From positions 62,001 to 126,000 of the forward strand of contig RAYF01000007.1 of the NCBI GenBank assembly GCA_003611745.1: DNA of 64,000 nt, read 5' to 3'. Both the position numbers and the translations under genes were made by a program. Within the stretch, counting starts at the first letter, position 1. Each line of letters starts with the position of its first letter. Below the pieces are notes generated by a model. It saw only the letters and a program-made list of their open reading frames with translations, was not told the origin of the DNA and searched no databases. The DNA comes from a bacterium D16-36 (GTDB lineage Bacteria > Bacillota > Clostridia > Lachnospirales > Lachnospiraceae). Positions 48,452 to 58,872 of the stretch are shown piece after piece.

Positions 48452-48576
48452 TTTCAGCCTCCATACTGCGAATATTTTCTATCCAAACTAACATGCCGCT
48501 TTCAGCTTGGCTTTACTTTTACAGTAAATTATATGCTTTAGGCATTGTAGTTTTCAATGGAAACTGCCCATTACAT

Positions 48577-48583
48577 TTCGACG
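48577..48583 (-). promoter_or_regulatory. 0A-box-like site upstream of spo0A
   Basis: CGTCGAA on the minus strand differs by one base from the core TGTCGAA bound by Spo0A. Autoregulation of spo0A through 0A boxes is known in Bacillus. A single 6/7 match could be chance. Confidence 0.3.
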
Positions 48584-48635
48584 GAAAATTCGGCTTCTCC
48601 TATTCATTCTACAAATTTTGCAAATCCGCTTCATG

Positions 48636-48712
48636 CCAGTGGTGGCATTCGCCCCTTACGCCATGCTCACTTCCATTCCGCTTCGCTCCATGTCAGTGAC
48701 GGCATTCGCCGT
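48636..48712. repeat. Hairpins and imperfect direct repeat between spoIVB and spo0A
   Basis: ATGCCA-GTGG-TGGCAT and, about 45 bp later, ATGTCAGTGACGGCATTCGCC are variants of one sequence (ATGxCAGTGxxGGCATTCGCC), separated by CCGCTTCGCTCC. They precede the spoIVB terminator on the plus strand. They resemble the CTTCG-loop hairpins elsewhere. The rest of 48452-48635 shows no gene. Confidence 0.4.
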
Positions 48713-48714
48713 AT

Positions 48715-48777
48715 GCGAATAAAAAATCTGTATTATGCTTGTGAACAAGTTCACAGCAAAACAGATTTTTTATTCGC
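48715..48777 (-). terminator. Strong terminator after spoIVB
   Basis: GCGAATAAAAAATCTG (48715-48730) is perfectly complementary to CAGATTTTTTATTCGC (48762-48777), 16 bp. A nested GTGAAC-AA-GTTCAC stem sits in the loop. It starts 14 bp past the spoIVB stop, so spo0A is probably transcribed separately. Confidence 0.7.
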
Positions 48778-48790
48778 GCATGGCTCATTG

Positions 48791-50116
48791 CTAAATCATG
48801 TTTTCCATAAAGGTTGCATAGCCGCCTGTCGGGTCGTTTACGAAGACGTGGGTGATTGCCCCCACTACTTTATCGTTCTGGATAACAGGCGCACCGCTCA
48901 TTCCCTGCACAATGCCACCGGACCGCTTTAACAGTGCCCGGTCTGTTACGCGGATTACCATCCCCTTGTTATCTCTGGAATTTACATTAATTTCTTCTAT
49001 CTCTACTTCAAATTTTTCAACTTCCTCTCCTATCTGGCACATAATCCATGCCTTTCCTTTATGGACATCCTGCTTCAGGCCGACAGGAAGCGCCTTCTCC
49101 TTGCGGTAAGTATATTCCTTTCCATCTATTGACCCGGTAATGCCTAATGTGGTATTGCTTCCAATCTTGCCAATGCAATTCGCATCGCCAAGCGAAACAC
49201 TTCCGATTAATTCACCGGGGCTGCCTGCTTTTCCTTTCTTAATATCTTCTATTTTAGCCGGATAAACTGAGCCCCTGCTTAATTTTATCAGTTTCCCCGT
49301 GTCAATGTCTGTAATTCCATGCCCCAATGCGGCAAACTGATTATTTTCTGTCACAAAAGATAGTGTCCCAATTCCTTCTGTGTCCTCACGCAGCCAGACT
49401 CCTATCTTATATTCCCCATCTTTCGCCAATATCTTATCTAATTTGACCTGAATCTTCGTCCCTCCTCGCATTACTTCCAGAGTCACTTTCCTTCTCTTTT
49501 CCCGTTGAAGAAGCTCTACGACCTGATCAATCGTCCCGACCTGCTTCTCTTCAACCTTATAAATTACATCACCCGGCTGCAGAATCTCCTTCGCCGGCTC
49601 ATAAGTAAATCCATCTTTCCCTATGATTTTAGAAGTTCCAAGCACCATAATCCCATCTGACTGAATATAAAGCCCTACTGCCTTTCCCGATGGCATTACT
49701 TTTGCCTCCTCAATCACATCAAAATGTATATATTTGTAATGAAAAATCCCAAAAAGTTTCAATTCAGCCTGATAACTCCCCAAGGAACTCGCCATGACGC
49801 TTACCGGCCTGTCAAGCCCAAAGGACTGCTCCCTCTCCTGTGCCTTTCCACCATTCGTGATCGCTATAACATCCTTTGTTTCCTGGCAATGCCCCTCCAG
49901 TGGGACTGAAAAATCTATTTCCACATTCTGATTCTGAAAAAGATAGATGTGGTCAGGCACCTTGCTGTCCATATGCTGCCAGTACCACGCCCCTACCGCC
50001 CCCAGATTAAATATTACTAACAATATCAGGCATAAGCGATATATCTTCCTGTCCCTCTCCCTCCAGTTAATTTTAGAAAAAAAAGACCTTCCGTGCTTCG
50101 AACATTTTAGGCTCAT
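48791..50116 (-). CDS. spoIVB: SpoIVB serine peptidase
   Basis: The 441-residue product has a membrane anchor (about 28-48), then an outer region with a PDZ domain (about 130-200, LQPGDVIYKVEEKQVGTIDQ) and a C-terminal S55 peptidase. FAALGHGITDIDTG carries the catalytic histidine and VQGMSGAPVIQNDKVVGAITHVF the serine motif GMSGAP. SpoIVB is made in the forespore and cleaves SpoIVFA to trigger sigma-K processing in Bacillus. AAGGAG lies 8 bases before ATG. It is positioned between recN and spo0A as in the conserved order. Confidence 0.96.
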   Translation of the reverse strand: MSLKCSKHGRSFFSKINWRERDRKIYRLCLILLVIFNLGAVGAWYWQHMDSKVPDHIYLFQNQNVEIDFSVPLEGHCQETKDVIAITNGGKAQEREQSFGLDRPVSVMASSLGSYQAELKLFGIFHYKYIHFDVIEEAKVMPSGKAVGLYIQSDGIMVLGTSKIIGKDGFTYEPAKEILQPGDVIYKVEEKQVGTIDQVVELLQREKRRKVTLEVMRGGTKIQVKLDKILAKDGEYKIGVWLREDTEGIGTLSFVTENNQFAALGHGITDIDTGKLIKLSRGSVYPAKIEDIKKGKAGSPGELIGSVSLGDANCIGKIGSNTTLGITGSIDGKEYTYRKEKALPVGLKQDVHKGKAWIMCQIGEEVEKFEVEIEEINVNSRDNKGMVIRVTDRALLKRSGGIVQGMSGAPVIQNDKVVGAITHVFVNDPTGGYATFMENMI

Positions 50117-50140
50117 AAATATAACTCCTTCCTACAAGTC

Positions 50141-50176
50141 AAAAAAAACTGGTATATTTGTTATCATACACCAGTC
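50141..50176 (-). terminator. Terminator after recN
   Basis: ACTGGTGTAT pairs with ATACCAGT (a small mismatch) and is followed by eight T on the minus strand, 40 bp after the recN stop. Confidence 0.75.
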
Positions 50177-50216
50177 TTAAAAAAATTATGCCCTATCCTC
50201 GAAGCATTTCACATCT

Positions 50217-51896
50217 TTATCTATCTTTTATCTCCATCGCCAGTTCTTTCATCTCCCTTGCACTGTTCAGTACAGCATCTGTTATCTGCGCACCGCCGAG
50301 AATGCGGGCAAGCTCCTGAATGGATTCTTCATCGCCCAGCCTCCGTATCTGTGAGTGGGTGTGCTCATCTTTATTTTCTTTTTCTATTAAAAACTGTGTG
50401 TCCGCCATCGCTGCTATCTGAGCTAGATGGGAAATGCAGATAACCTGATGCCTCCTGCCAATCAGGGCCATCTTCTCTGCAACCATCTGTGCGGTCCTTC
50501 CGCTGATTCCCACATCAATTTCATCAAATATCATACTCTCAATATTATCATGTTCAGCAAGGACTGCCTTAACTGCCAGCATAATTCTGGAAAGCTCACC
50601 GCCAGAGGCAGCTGTCCCAATCGGCTTTAATTCCTCTCCCGGGTTAGTTGATATCATAAATTCTATATCATCCATGCCCTTGGCAGAATACTCCTTTTTA
50701 GGGCGCACCGCAATTTCAAACTTTACCTGCAGAAAATTTAAATCAATTAGTGCCTGAGTAATCTCTTTTTCTAGTACTTTTGCGCATTGTTTCCGGATAG
50801 CTGTAATCTCTTTAGAAAGTTTCTTTAACTTTTTCTCCTCTTTTGTTATTTTTTCCTGTAATTCTCCCCTGTATGCCTCGTAATCCTGATATTTCTCCAG
50901 CTTGCTCCGTATTTTGTCCCGATAGGCAAATACTTCTTCTGTGTCAGCCCCATACTTTGCCTTTATCCCCCGAATCAGGTCAAGGCGCTTCTCAACCTCA
51001 TCAAGTTCTTCTGCCCCAACTTCAAATGAATCCATATAGTCAGAGATATCCCTGTTAAAATCCGTCACCAGGGCATCAATATCCGACAACTGATTCCAAA
51101 AGTCCGACACACGCTCATCATATTCCGAAATCTTTGAAATAATACGAATTCCTTCGCTGGTCTTTTCCGATACAGACCCATTCTCCCGGCTCATCATATT
51201 GTAGATTTCTGACAATCCCTGTGCGATTTCCGCAGCATTGGACAGCCTGCGGTATTTCTGTGCCAGTTCCTCTTCTTCCCCTGCTTTCAGGCCCGCATTC
51301 TCAATTTCATCCAATTCATACTGCAAAAAAGAAATCTCCCTGAGACGCTGCTCGTCCGGAATTTCATTTTTCTCCAGTTCCTCTTTCCATTCCATATAAC
51401 GATGGAAGGACTGGGCTAACTCTGCCTCCCTTCCATCCATCTGCGCCTTCGCATAGCGGTCTACTATATCCATGTGTTTTGCCTTATGCAGCAGGGACTG
51501 CTGCTCATTCTGCCCATGAATATCAATCATCAAATCTGCTGCCTTCTTAATCATGGCAATCGTCACACTCTCGCCATTAATGCGGTTAACCGTTCTGGAA
51601 GAAGTAATTTTTCTGGAAATCAATAATGTATTATCCTCAAAACTAATGCCCAGCTCTTCCAAATCAGATCGAATCTTTTCATCGTCAATTAAAAATGTCA
51701 ATTCCACCAATGCATACTCCGCATCTTTCCGAATCATATCCTTCGCTGTCTTCCCACCCAGTGCAATATTGATAGAACCAATAATAATCGACTTCCCAGC
51801 ACCTGTCTCTCCCGTTAATACATTCAGATGTTCCGCAAAGTCCACCTCTATTTCATCAATAATTGCCAGATTTTTCACATGTAAATTCAGTAACAA
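50217..51896 (-). CDS. recN: DNA repair protein RecN
   Basis: The 559-residue SMC-like ATPase acts at double-strand breaks. Walker A is GETGAGKS (29-36). A long coiled coil lies about 160-400. ABC signature LSRIMLAVKAVLAEHD and Walker B MIFDEIDVGISGRTA are near 430-475. The start codon is TTG with GGAG 7 bases upstream. It sits in the argR-recN-spoIVB-spo0A block, but argR is now about 7.5 kb upstream. Confidence 0.96.
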   Translation of the reverse strand: MLLNLHVKNLAIIDEIEVDFAEHLNVLTGETGAGKSIIIGSINIALGGKTAKDMIRKDAEYALVELTFLIDDEKIRSDLEELGISFEDNTLLISRKITSSRTVNRINGESVTIAMIKKAADLMIDIHGQNEQQSLLHKAKHMDIVDRYAKAQMDGREAELAQSFHRYMEWKEELEKNEIPDEQRLREISFLQYELDEIENAGLKAGEEEELAQKYRRLSNAAEIAQGLSEIYNMMSRENGSVSEKTSEGIRIISKISEYDERVSDFWNQLSDIDALVTDFNRDISDYMDSFEVGAEELDEVEKRLDLIRGIKAKYGADTEEVFAYRDKIRSKLEKYQDYEAYRGELQEKITKEEKKLKKLSKEITAIRKQCAKVLEKEITQALIDLNFLQVKFEIAVRPKKEYSAKGMDDIEFMISTNPGEELKPIGTAASGGELSRIMLAVKAVLAEHDNIESMIFDEIDVGISGRTAQMVAEKMALIGRRHQVICISHLAQIAAMADTQFLIEKENKDEHTHSQIRRLGDEESIQELARILGGAQITDAVLNSAREMKELAMEIKDR

Positions 51897-51961
51897 TTCT
51901 TCTCTCCTTCCTCCGTGGGTTTATAGGCCAAATGTTGTATAAAACCCCCTATGATGCAAAG

Positions 51962-52000
51962 GAGGGTATTACGCAATCTTTTGATTGGCCCAATACCCTC
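51962..52000. terminator. Hairpin after the Ig-like protein gene
   Basis: GAGGGTATT (51962-51970) pairs with AATACCCTC (51992-52000), with a nested AATC/GATT stem. A TTTT follows on plus and only CTTTG on minus. It is the likely terminator of the upstream Ig-like gene but with a weak tail. Confidence 0.45.
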
Positions 52001-52054
52001 TTTTACTGAAACGCCTGCCAAAACAGTGCGCTTTATTCATTTAATAGAAATCCC

Positions 52055-55000
52055 TTATCTGGAATTTACCGACACAATTTCTACCCTGCAGGCCATTTTG
52101 CATCCATTAACATACGCATATATATACGTTGAGCCAAGACCCTTACCAACTACTAAACCATTGGCTACTGTTGCAATACGGTTATTTGCCGAATACCATG
52201 TGATCGGGTCTGTTGTTCCGATTACCCTGAGCGTTTCTGTGTCTAACTGCCTCATTCTGAGAGACGATTTGTTCAGCTCCACAACATTGACCTCAACCGT
52301 TGCTGTCGTACCACTTGATGAAGTAATCGTAATCGTAGCAATTCCCGTTCCTACGGCTTTTACCTTTCCGGAATTCGTTACTGTGGCCACACTCTTATTA
52401 TCCGATGCCATCTTAATCGTATCTGTCTGATTATCTGGCAGAACCGTATAAGAAAGCTGTGCTGTATTTCCTCTCTTCATCGTCAGCTTCTGCTGGGCAA
52501 CCATAATATTCGTTGCAGGTATCGGCTCCATCACTTTTACCAGACACCTTGCACTCTTATTGCTTCCATCTGTAGTAGTTGCAGTTATATATACTTCCCC
52601 TTCTGCATAACCGGTAATCTTTCCGCTGCCTGTAACACTCGCAATTTTATCATCGCTGGTAGACCACTTTACTTTCTTGATAGAAACATTCTTTGGCTTT
52701 ATGTTCGCCTTTAACTTAATCGTATTCCCGATATGGCAAATCGCATAAGTTTTATTCAGAGAGATGCTTGTAGCACGGTGAATAACGGTAACCCTGCATC
52801 TTGCTGTCGCATGGACAGAGTCTGTAGTCTTGGCAGTAATTACAGTAGAACCTACTCTCTTGGCAGTAATCTTTCCAGAAGAGGAACCTACGGAAGCTAC
52901 CCTCTTATTCCTTGAAGTAAATTTGACAGAAGGGTTGGAGGTATTGTTAGACCACACAGTCTTCTTCAAACGATAGGTTGCCCCGACATTCATTCGGATA
53001 CTGCTCTTGTCTAATTTCAAAGTACTTTTAAGCTTTGCAACCTTGACACGGCAGGTCGCTTTCTGCTTATATTTCTTTAATGTACAGGTAATGGTACAAG
53101 AGCCAATCCTCTTACCGGTAACCTTTCCTGTTGCAGAGATTGAGGCAATCTTAGAATTAGAAGTCTGCCATGTTGCAGCCTTATCTATATTGCCCGGCTT
53201 TGTCACCTTTTTAATTGTAAAGCTCTTGCCGATTGCAATCTCACGGCTGCTCGGATTCAGGGAAAATGTTACTGCATTCTCAACAGTAACTTTACACAGT
53301 GCAGTCAGATTCGTCTCCACCGCTGTACACTGAATCACTGTCTGCCCTGCCATCACACCTGTCACGACACCTTCCTCTGTAACAGTAGCAATTGCCTCAT
53401 CCAGACTCTGGTAGCGAACCGTCTTGTTCGTAGTCTCTGCCGGAGTGAAAATCGGAAGAATCGTAAAGTCCTGCCCTACCTGTATCGTCTGCTCCAACGG
53501 ATCTATTGTAAAATCAGTGGCTACAAGATGCTGCTGTATTACTGTAACCATACAGGTAATCGGCCTGTATTCTCCTAAATCCTCCGCAATACAGGTAATC
53601 ATCGCTGTACCTACTGCAATACCTGTGATATTTCCATCCTTATCAACCGTCACGATAGATTCATCAGAAGAATAAAATGTAACATTTGTATTAACGCCTT
53701 CCGCCGGATTAAATATTACATTCAGCTTCTTTGTCTGGCTTACCTCCAACTCCATCGAGTTAGATTCAAATGCAAAGCTGTCGAGGCGTTGCCGGACATT
53801 TACCTCTATCATAACCGGGGATGCGTTACCTCCCTGTACCATGATTGTGGCTGTTCCCACGCCGACTGCCGTAATCCTTCCGTTTGTTACAGTCGCAACA
53901 GATGCCTTGGAAGTCGTCCATGTCAGTGTCCTGTCTGTCGGGTTCTCCGGTGTCAGCGTGACTTTGACATCATAGGTATCCCCTACCTTCATATTCAACG
54001 TCGAGACATCTGTCTGGATTGCCGTAATTGGATCATCCTTTACTGTCAGGATACACTGTGCAAACACACCGTTCGGGTTATAAACCGGCTTTACAGTGAT
54101 TGTTGTCTGACCAAGCTTTAATACAGTAACCATACCATTTTCGTCTACCGTTGCAATTGATTCATCGGAAGACTCCCAAATCATCTCCGTGTTAGTTGCA
54201 TTTGCCGGCTGGTAGATTGCCTCCAAAAATACAAACGGTGTTCCTATTGACGTTGTAAACGCAGGGCCTTTATCAATTTTAATATCTGTAATCGGCGCAG
54301 TAACCGTCACCATCGCTGTCGCATATGTATCATTATCCCTGTTAATTGCAGTGATTACAACATCACCTGTCTTTTCCGTTGCCGTAATCTTAGCAGCAAC
54401 ATTTCCCGTCTGTGGCTCCACTGTTACAATAGATGTATCAGAAGAAATCCACAAAATATTTTTGGAACCTGTCAGGTTCGTCTGCAGGTACTCAGAAGCT
54501 CCAACCTCCAGACTGACTTTATCCGGCGTAATTTTAAAGTCAGTTGCCGACTCATTAATGGTAATGCTACACTGTGCAACTCTGGTAATACCGCTCTCTT
54601 CTGTCCACGCCAGAGACACAATGACAGGTTCATTAACTGGTGTCTTCTGTGTCGCTGTAACTGTTACATAACGTCCCGTTGTGTTGCTAAGCGTTGCATA
54701 AATATCATTGCTAATCGACCATTGAAATCTGGATGCCTCCACATCCGTATTGGAACCAATCACACCATATAAATCAAGAGTCGATCCCACTGCCATCGTA
54801 ACCTCGGAACGGTTCAGCGCAAACGTATCGGCCACATTAACTGTTACCGTTACCGGGGCATCTACCAATCCAGGAATCTTGATTGTCTGAATATCAGAAG
54901 GCCTGATGCGTACCTGTGCTGTACCAAGCGCCTTCGTCCAAATAGTAGCAGCCTTATCCCATGTACATCCGATATACTGATTTCCATCAGCCAGAATATC

Positions 55001-56293
55001 ATATGTAAAATGATTTGTTAAAACGTTTACCGGAATATTAAATGCCTCTGACAGAGCATAGCTGCTGCCCAGATTTAAAACAATCTCTTTATCTGTAAAC
55101 TCACATTCAACACTTGTCGCCAATGTCACAGCAGCAACATTAGACTTCTTATCCGGATCCTTGGAATCAGCAAAGTTAGTGTATGTCCCTTTCACATAGA
55201 AATATACATTATAAACGCCCGCTTTGGCATCTACCCGGTATGCCGGTGCAGATGTCGGATCTGCCGGGTCTGCCGGAATATATACCAGTTTTGCCTCATC
55301 TGCATCAGCCCCGACATTTCCAAGCGAATCCCTGACAAGCACTTCCTGATCGCCCTGTCCTTTTGAAATAACCCAGACAAGTTTATCCCCCGCTGCCAGT
55401 TCCGGATGGTCAACAGCACGGACAGAAACCCCTATTCTTTCATGGTTCTTTACAACAACTGAACCAGATGCGCTACCACCCATACCGCCAGCCAGAGTAT
55501 CCCCATCTTTATTGGTAAGTTTTGGCTTTACATATACATCAATAGTATCAGTATATGTCCTTGTCCCATCCACATATGTAACCGTCAGCCTTGCAGGGCC
55601 TGCGCCAACTGCCTGTATAATCTGCTCAGGCCTATCAGCCGTTGCAGGGGCTATATTTATAATATCTTTATTGCTGCTCTCCCATGTTGCCTGCGGCAGG
55701 GTCCCGTCACCAAAGACAAGTTTAATATGGTCAGAACCGGAATTCTGGTCACCAATCGGCACCTCACTGTCCATCTCCATAATCAGGGAACGCCTTGCAT
55801 CGGATTCATACACTTTCCCCATGGACACGCCATTGATATTCAGATATTCCTGAATGGAGAAAACAACTTCAATCGTAACTGTCGCAGTAAGCGGAGTTCC
55901 GCTGCTGTCCGTATATGTAACATTAACAGCGGCATTTCCAGACATTGCCTGGACAATCAACCTTGCCTGATGGCTATGTGCTGTCGCGGGATCGACTGTT
56001 ACTACATTTGTATTCTGGCTGACCCATTCTACCGTGGAATTTCCCGGCAGGTTCATTATAAGAAAGTCCTCCTCTGCACGGCGCAGGGTAAGCCTTCCGC
56101 CGGAAGCTACCTGATTACCCTCCTCGTCCTGAAAGATAATCCCTGTCAGCGGCTCCCCGGGATCTCCCGGCGCCGCATTGATAATCCCACCCTCTTTTAA
56201 AGCAAAAAAGGACAGAAACAAAAGCATAAAGAGCACGAACGCACTGATTCCCCACACCCGCCTCTTTCTGATTTTACTTAGTAATTCTCTCAT
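52055..56293 (-). CDS. Large surface protein with about eleven BIG2-type Ig-like domains
   Basis: This 1412-residue protein has an N-terminal membrane or signal segment (about 14-34, WGISAFVLFMLLFLSFFAL) and a long run of bacterial Ig-like repeats. Each repeat is marked by phrases such as WESSDESIATVDENGMVTVL, VTGVMAGQTVIQCTAVE and VTGKRIGSCTITCTLK. The first 500 residues hold more diverged versions. No LPXTG or C-terminal anchor is seen; the protein could be held by its N-terminal segment. Such proteins act in adhesion or as cell-wall scaffolds, though this one's partner is unknown. The ribosome site is GGAGGAGAAGG. It is inserted between yebC and recN. Confidence 0.88.
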   Translation of the reverse strand: MRELLSKIRKRRVWGISAFVLFMLLFLSFFALKEGGIINAAPGDPGEPLTGIIFQDEEGNQVASGGRLTLRRAEEDFLIMNLPGNSTVEWVSQNTNVVTVDPATAHSHQARLIVQAMSGNAAVNVTYTDSSGTPLTATVTIEVVFSIQEYLNINGVSMGKVYESDARRSLIMEMDSEVPIGDQNSGSDHIKLVFGDGTLPQATWESSNKDIINIAPATADRPEQIIQAVGAGPARLTVTYVDGTRTYTDTIDVYVKPKLTNKDGDTLAGGMGGSASGSVVVKNHERIGVSVRAVDHPELAAGDKLVWVISKGQGDQEVLVRDSLGNVGADADEAKLVYIPADPADPTSAPAYRVDAKAGVYNVYFYVKGTYTNFADSKDPDKKSNVAAVTLATSVECEFTDKEIVLNLGSSYALSEAFNIPVNVLTNHFTYDILADGNQYIGCTWDKAATIWTKALGTAQVRIRPSDIQTIKIPGLVDAPVTVTVNVADTFALNRSEVTMAVGSTLDLYGVIGSNTDVEASRFQWSISNDIYATLSNTTGRYVTVTATQKTPVNEPVIVSLAWTEESGITRVAQCSITINESATDFKITPDKVSLEVGASEYLQTNLTGSKNILWISSDTSIVTVEPQTGNVAAKITATEKTGDVVITAINRDNDTYATAMVTVTAPITDIKIDKGPAFTTSIGTPFVFLEAIYQPANATNTEMIWESSDESIATVDENGMVTVLKLGQTTITVKPVYNPNGVFAQCILTVKDDPITAIQTDVSTLNMKVGDTYDVKVTLTPENPTDRTLTWTTSKASVATVTNGRITAVGVGTATIMVQGGNASPVMIEVNVRQRLDSFAFESNSMELEVSQTKKLNVIFNPAEGVNTNVTFYSSDESIVTVDKDGNITGIAVGTAMITCIAEDLGEYRPITCMVTVIQQHLVATDFTIDPLEQTIQVGQDFTILPIFTPAETTNKTVRYQSLDEAIATVTEEGVVTGVMAGQTVIQCTAVETNLTALCKVTVENAVTFSLNPSSREIAIGKSFTIKKVTKPGNIDKAATWQTSNSKIASISATGKVTGKRIGSCTITCTLKKYKQKATCRVKVAKLKSTLKLDKSSIRMNVGATYRLKKTVWSNNTSNPSVKFTSRNKRVASVGSSSGKITAKRVGSTVITAKTTDSVHATARCRVTVIHRATSISLNKTYAICHIGNTIKLKANIKPKNVSIKKVKWSTSDDKIASVTGSGKITGYAEGEVYITATTTDGSNKSARCLVKVMEPIPATNIMVAQQKLTMKRGNTAQLSYTVLPDNQTDTIKMASDNKSVATVTNSGKVKAVGTGIATITITSSSGTTATVEVNVVELNKSSLRMRQLDTETLRVIGTTDPITWYSANNRIATVANGLVVGKGLGSTYIYAYVNGCKMACRVEIVSVNSR

Positions 56294-56343
56294 CCTTCTC
56301 CTCCCATAATTTTAATATACAAAATTTAACAAATCTCTATGTC

Positions 56344-56378
56344 AAATTTGTGCTAACATATCTGTTTTGCACAAATTT
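56344..56378. promoter_or_regulatory. 10-bp dyad upstream of the Ig-like gene
   Basis: AAATTTGTGC and GCACAAATTT form a perfect inverted repeat with a 15-base spacer, about 50 bp upstream of the start codon. A TTGACA (minus strand) overlaps its edge. It may be an operator. The rest of the 273-bp gap to yebC shows no gene. Confidence 0.35.
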
Positions 56379-56566
56379 AAACTATTTTAAAACATACGCT
56401 TTATTGATGCATTACTAAGAAACACATTTCTTTATGCACTTGCGATAAATAACTGCACACTGCCATAGGATATATCGGCAAAAAGCATATCCTTCAAAAC
56501 AGCCTGCATCCTTAAATTTCTTTAAACATTCAGCATAGGAACATTCAACTGTAAGCTGTGTAACCG

Positions 56567-57295
56567 TTATTCATCCCAATTATGGTACACACACTGCACA
56601 TCATCATCTTCATCCAGCAAATCCAATGTCCTCTGGAGCTGCTTTATATCGTTTTCATCACTTAATGTAACATAATTCTGCGGAATCATGGTCACCTCTG
56701 CGCTTGCCATCACGACTCCTTCCTTCTCCAAAGCTTCATGAACCGCGCCGAAATCCTCCGGTGCAGTAATAATCTCAAAGGAATCCTCCTCCTCCGCAAA
56801 ATCTTCTGCCCCTGCGTCCAGTGCAGCCATCATCAAATCATCTGCCTCCATACTACATTCTTCTTTGTCAATGATAATCTGCCCCTTTTCATCAAACATA
56901 TATGACACACACCCCTGTGTCCCTACACTGCCGCTCCCTTTTGTAAATGCATTGCGGACATTGCTGGCCGTACGGTTTTTATTGTCTGTCAGTGCCTTAA
57001 CGATTAGTGCTGTCCCACTCGGCCCATATCCCTCATAGGTTACTTCTTCATAATTCACCGCGTCCATATTGCCTGCTGCCTTCTTTATGCCGCGCTCAAT
57101 CGTATCATTCGGCATATTATTCGCCTTTGCCTTTGCAATCACATCCCGAAGCTTGCCGTTATTTTCCGGATCCGGGCCGCCTTCCTTGACTGCCACCGCA
57201 ATCTCACGCCCAAGGATTGTAAAAATCTTCCCCTTCGCAGCATCATTTTTCTCTTTCTTATGCTTAATATTCGAAAATTTTGAATGTCCTGACAT
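56567..57295 (-). CDS. YebC/TACO1-family protein
   Basis: The 242-residue product begins with the typical [20 protein letters not shown] and has the three YebC domains ([40 protein letters not shown]). The family was described as DNA-binding regulator PmpR and more recently linked to translation of proline stretches. Members with the [10 protein letters not shown] start are the general bacterial form. Its own promoter is at 57373-57401. Confidence 0.94.
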   Translation of the reverse strand: MSGHSKFSNIKHKKEKNDAAKGKIFTILGREIAVAVKEGGPDPENNGKLRDVIAKAKANNMPNDTIERGIKKAAGNMDAVNYEEVTYEGYGPSGTALIVKALTDNKNRTASNVRNAFTKGSGSVGTQGCVSYMFDEKGQIIIDKEECSMEADDLMMAALDAGAEDFAEEEDSFEIITAPEDFGAVHEALEKEGVVMASAEVTMIPQNYVTLSDENDIKQLQRTLDLLDEDDDVQCVYHNWDE

Positions 57296-57372
57296 ACTTC
57301 CCTATCCTTCCCTTCCTAGAGCATATTTGAAACACACTCCAACATTTCATAAATTGTAATCTGAACCTTTAT

Positions 57373-57401
57373 ATTCTATCACTTTTAACGCCATCTGTCC
57401 A
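57373..57401 (-). promoter_or_regulatory. Promoter for yebC
   Basis: TGGACA (57396-57401), a 17-bp spacer and TAGAAT (57373-57378) on the minus strand, about 78 bp before the start codon. Confidence 0.55.
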
Positions 57402-57470
57402 ACTTCAAATTTATACTATAAAATTAATTCTAAAATTATGCCACACCCCCTATCCATTATACGGCAGAGG

Positions 57471-57513
57471 AAAAAACACCCGGCAGCAATATAAGCATAA
57501 CTGCTGCCGGGTG
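57471..57513 (-). terminator. Terminator after thiC
   Basis: A perfect 12-bp stem CACCCGGCAGCA/TGCTGCCGGGTG around 13 bases, then TTTTTT on the minus strand. Confidence 0.85.
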
Positions 57514-57546
57514 CCCGTCTCATCCCAGAAGGCTGGCTGCCCACTC

Positions 57547-58854
57547 CTATTCATCATAAATTGACACAATTTCCCCGTCCAGAATCCTGTTCATATTTTT
57601 TACCGCACAGAAATTCCCGCACATAGAGCAGGTATCCTCTTTCTCCGGTTTCGCAGATTCACGGTATCTTCTTGCCTTTTCCGGGTCGATTGCAAGCTCA
57701 AACATCCTATCCCAGTCCAGATTCTTGCGGGCAGTGCTCATTTCCTTATCCCAGTCCTTTGCCCCCGGAATGCCTTTCGCTATATCTGCCGCATGTGCCG
57801 CAATCTTAGAGGCAATAATGCCCTCCTTTACATCATCCACATCCGGCAGGCGCAGATGCTCTGCCGGCGTCACATAGCAGAGGAAGGATGCGCCATATGC
57901 TGCAGCTATGGCACCACCGATTGCTGCCGTAATATGGTCGTACCCCGGCGCCACGTCCGTAACCAGAGGCCCCAGCACATAAAACGGCGCCCCCTTGCAG
58001 ATTGTCTGCTGTATCTTCATGTTTGCCTCAATCTGGTCAATCGGCATGTGCCCCGGCCCCTCAATCATCACCTGGACATCTTTATCCCATGCACGTTTTG
58101 TCAACTCCCCAAGCGTAATCAGCTCCTGTATCTGCGAGATATCAGACGCATCTTCAAGACACCCCGGACGGCAGGCATCGCCTAAGCTCATAGTGATATC
58201 ATATTCCCTGCAGATATCCAGAATGCGGTCGTAATGTTCATAAAACGGATTCTCATTGCCTGTCATTTCCATCCATGCAAAGATAATAGAACCACCGCGG
58301 GATACAATATTTGTCAGGCGTTCCATCTGCCTGAAATGCTTTGCCGTCTCTTTATTAATGCCGCAGTGTATTGTCATAAAATCAACGCCATCCCTTGCAT
58401 GCATTTCCACAATAGCAAGCCACTCTTCTGTCGTAATCTCCTTCAGCGGTTTGTGGTAATATACAACCGCATCATAAATCGGCACTGTACCAATAACGGC
58501 AGGGCATTCTGCAGTCAGCCTCCTCCGGAACTTCTGCGTATCACCAAAGGAACTCAGGTCCATAATCGCCTCAGCCCCCATATCGACAGCACTCCTGACC
58601 TTCTCCATCTCCATATCAAGGTCAGTCCAGTCGCGGGAAGTCCCCAGATTCACATTGATTTTTGTGGACAGTTTATTCCCTATCCCACATGGTTCGATAC
58701 ACTGATGTAATTTATTTGCCGGTATAATTGCCTGTCCTTTTGCCACAAGCTCCATCAGCTTCTCCGGCTCAATATGCTCCTTCTTTGCTACATGAAGAAG
58801 CTCCTTTGTCTGGATGCCCTTTCTGGCAGCCTCCATCTGTGTGCTATACTCCAT
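57547..58854 (-). CDS. thiC: Phosphomethylpyrimidine synthase ThiC
   Basis: The 435-residue radical SAM enzyme converts aminoimidazole ribotide into hydroxymethylpyrimidine phosphate for thiamine. [26 protein letters not shown] and [19 protein letters not shown] are family signatures. The C-terminal iron-sulfur ligands read CSMCGNFC, a C-x2-C-x3-C spacing; E. coli and B. subtilis have one more residue. The protein is of the short class without the N-terminal extension. ATG at 58854 has GAGG 6 bases upstream; the frame extends to 58890. A TPP riboswitch and leader terminator lie upstream, confirming the thiamine role over the related benzimidazole synthases. Confidence 0.96.
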   Translation of the reverse strand: MEYSTQMEAARKGIQTKELLHVAKKEHIEPEKLMELVAKGQAIIPANKLHQCIEPCGIGNKLSTKINVNLGTSRDWTDLDMEMEKVRSAVDMGAEAIMDLSSFGDTQKFRRRLTAECPAVIGTVPIYDAVVYYHKPLKEITTEEWLAIVEMHARDGVDFMTIHCGINKETAKHFRQMERLTNIVSRGGSIIFAWMEMTGNENPFYEHYDRILDICREYDITMSLGDACRPGCLEDASDISQIQELITLGELTKRAWDKDVQVMIEGPGHMPIDQIEANMKIQQTICKGAPFYVLGPLVTDVAPGYDHITAAIGGAIAAAYGASFLCYVTPAEHLRLPDVDDVKEGIIASKIAAHAADIAKGIPGAKDWDKEMSTARKNLDWDRMFELAIDPEKARRYRESAKPEKEDTCSMCGNFCAVKNMNRILDGEIVSIYDE

Positions 58855-58872
58855 ACTTAACCTCATTTCTGC

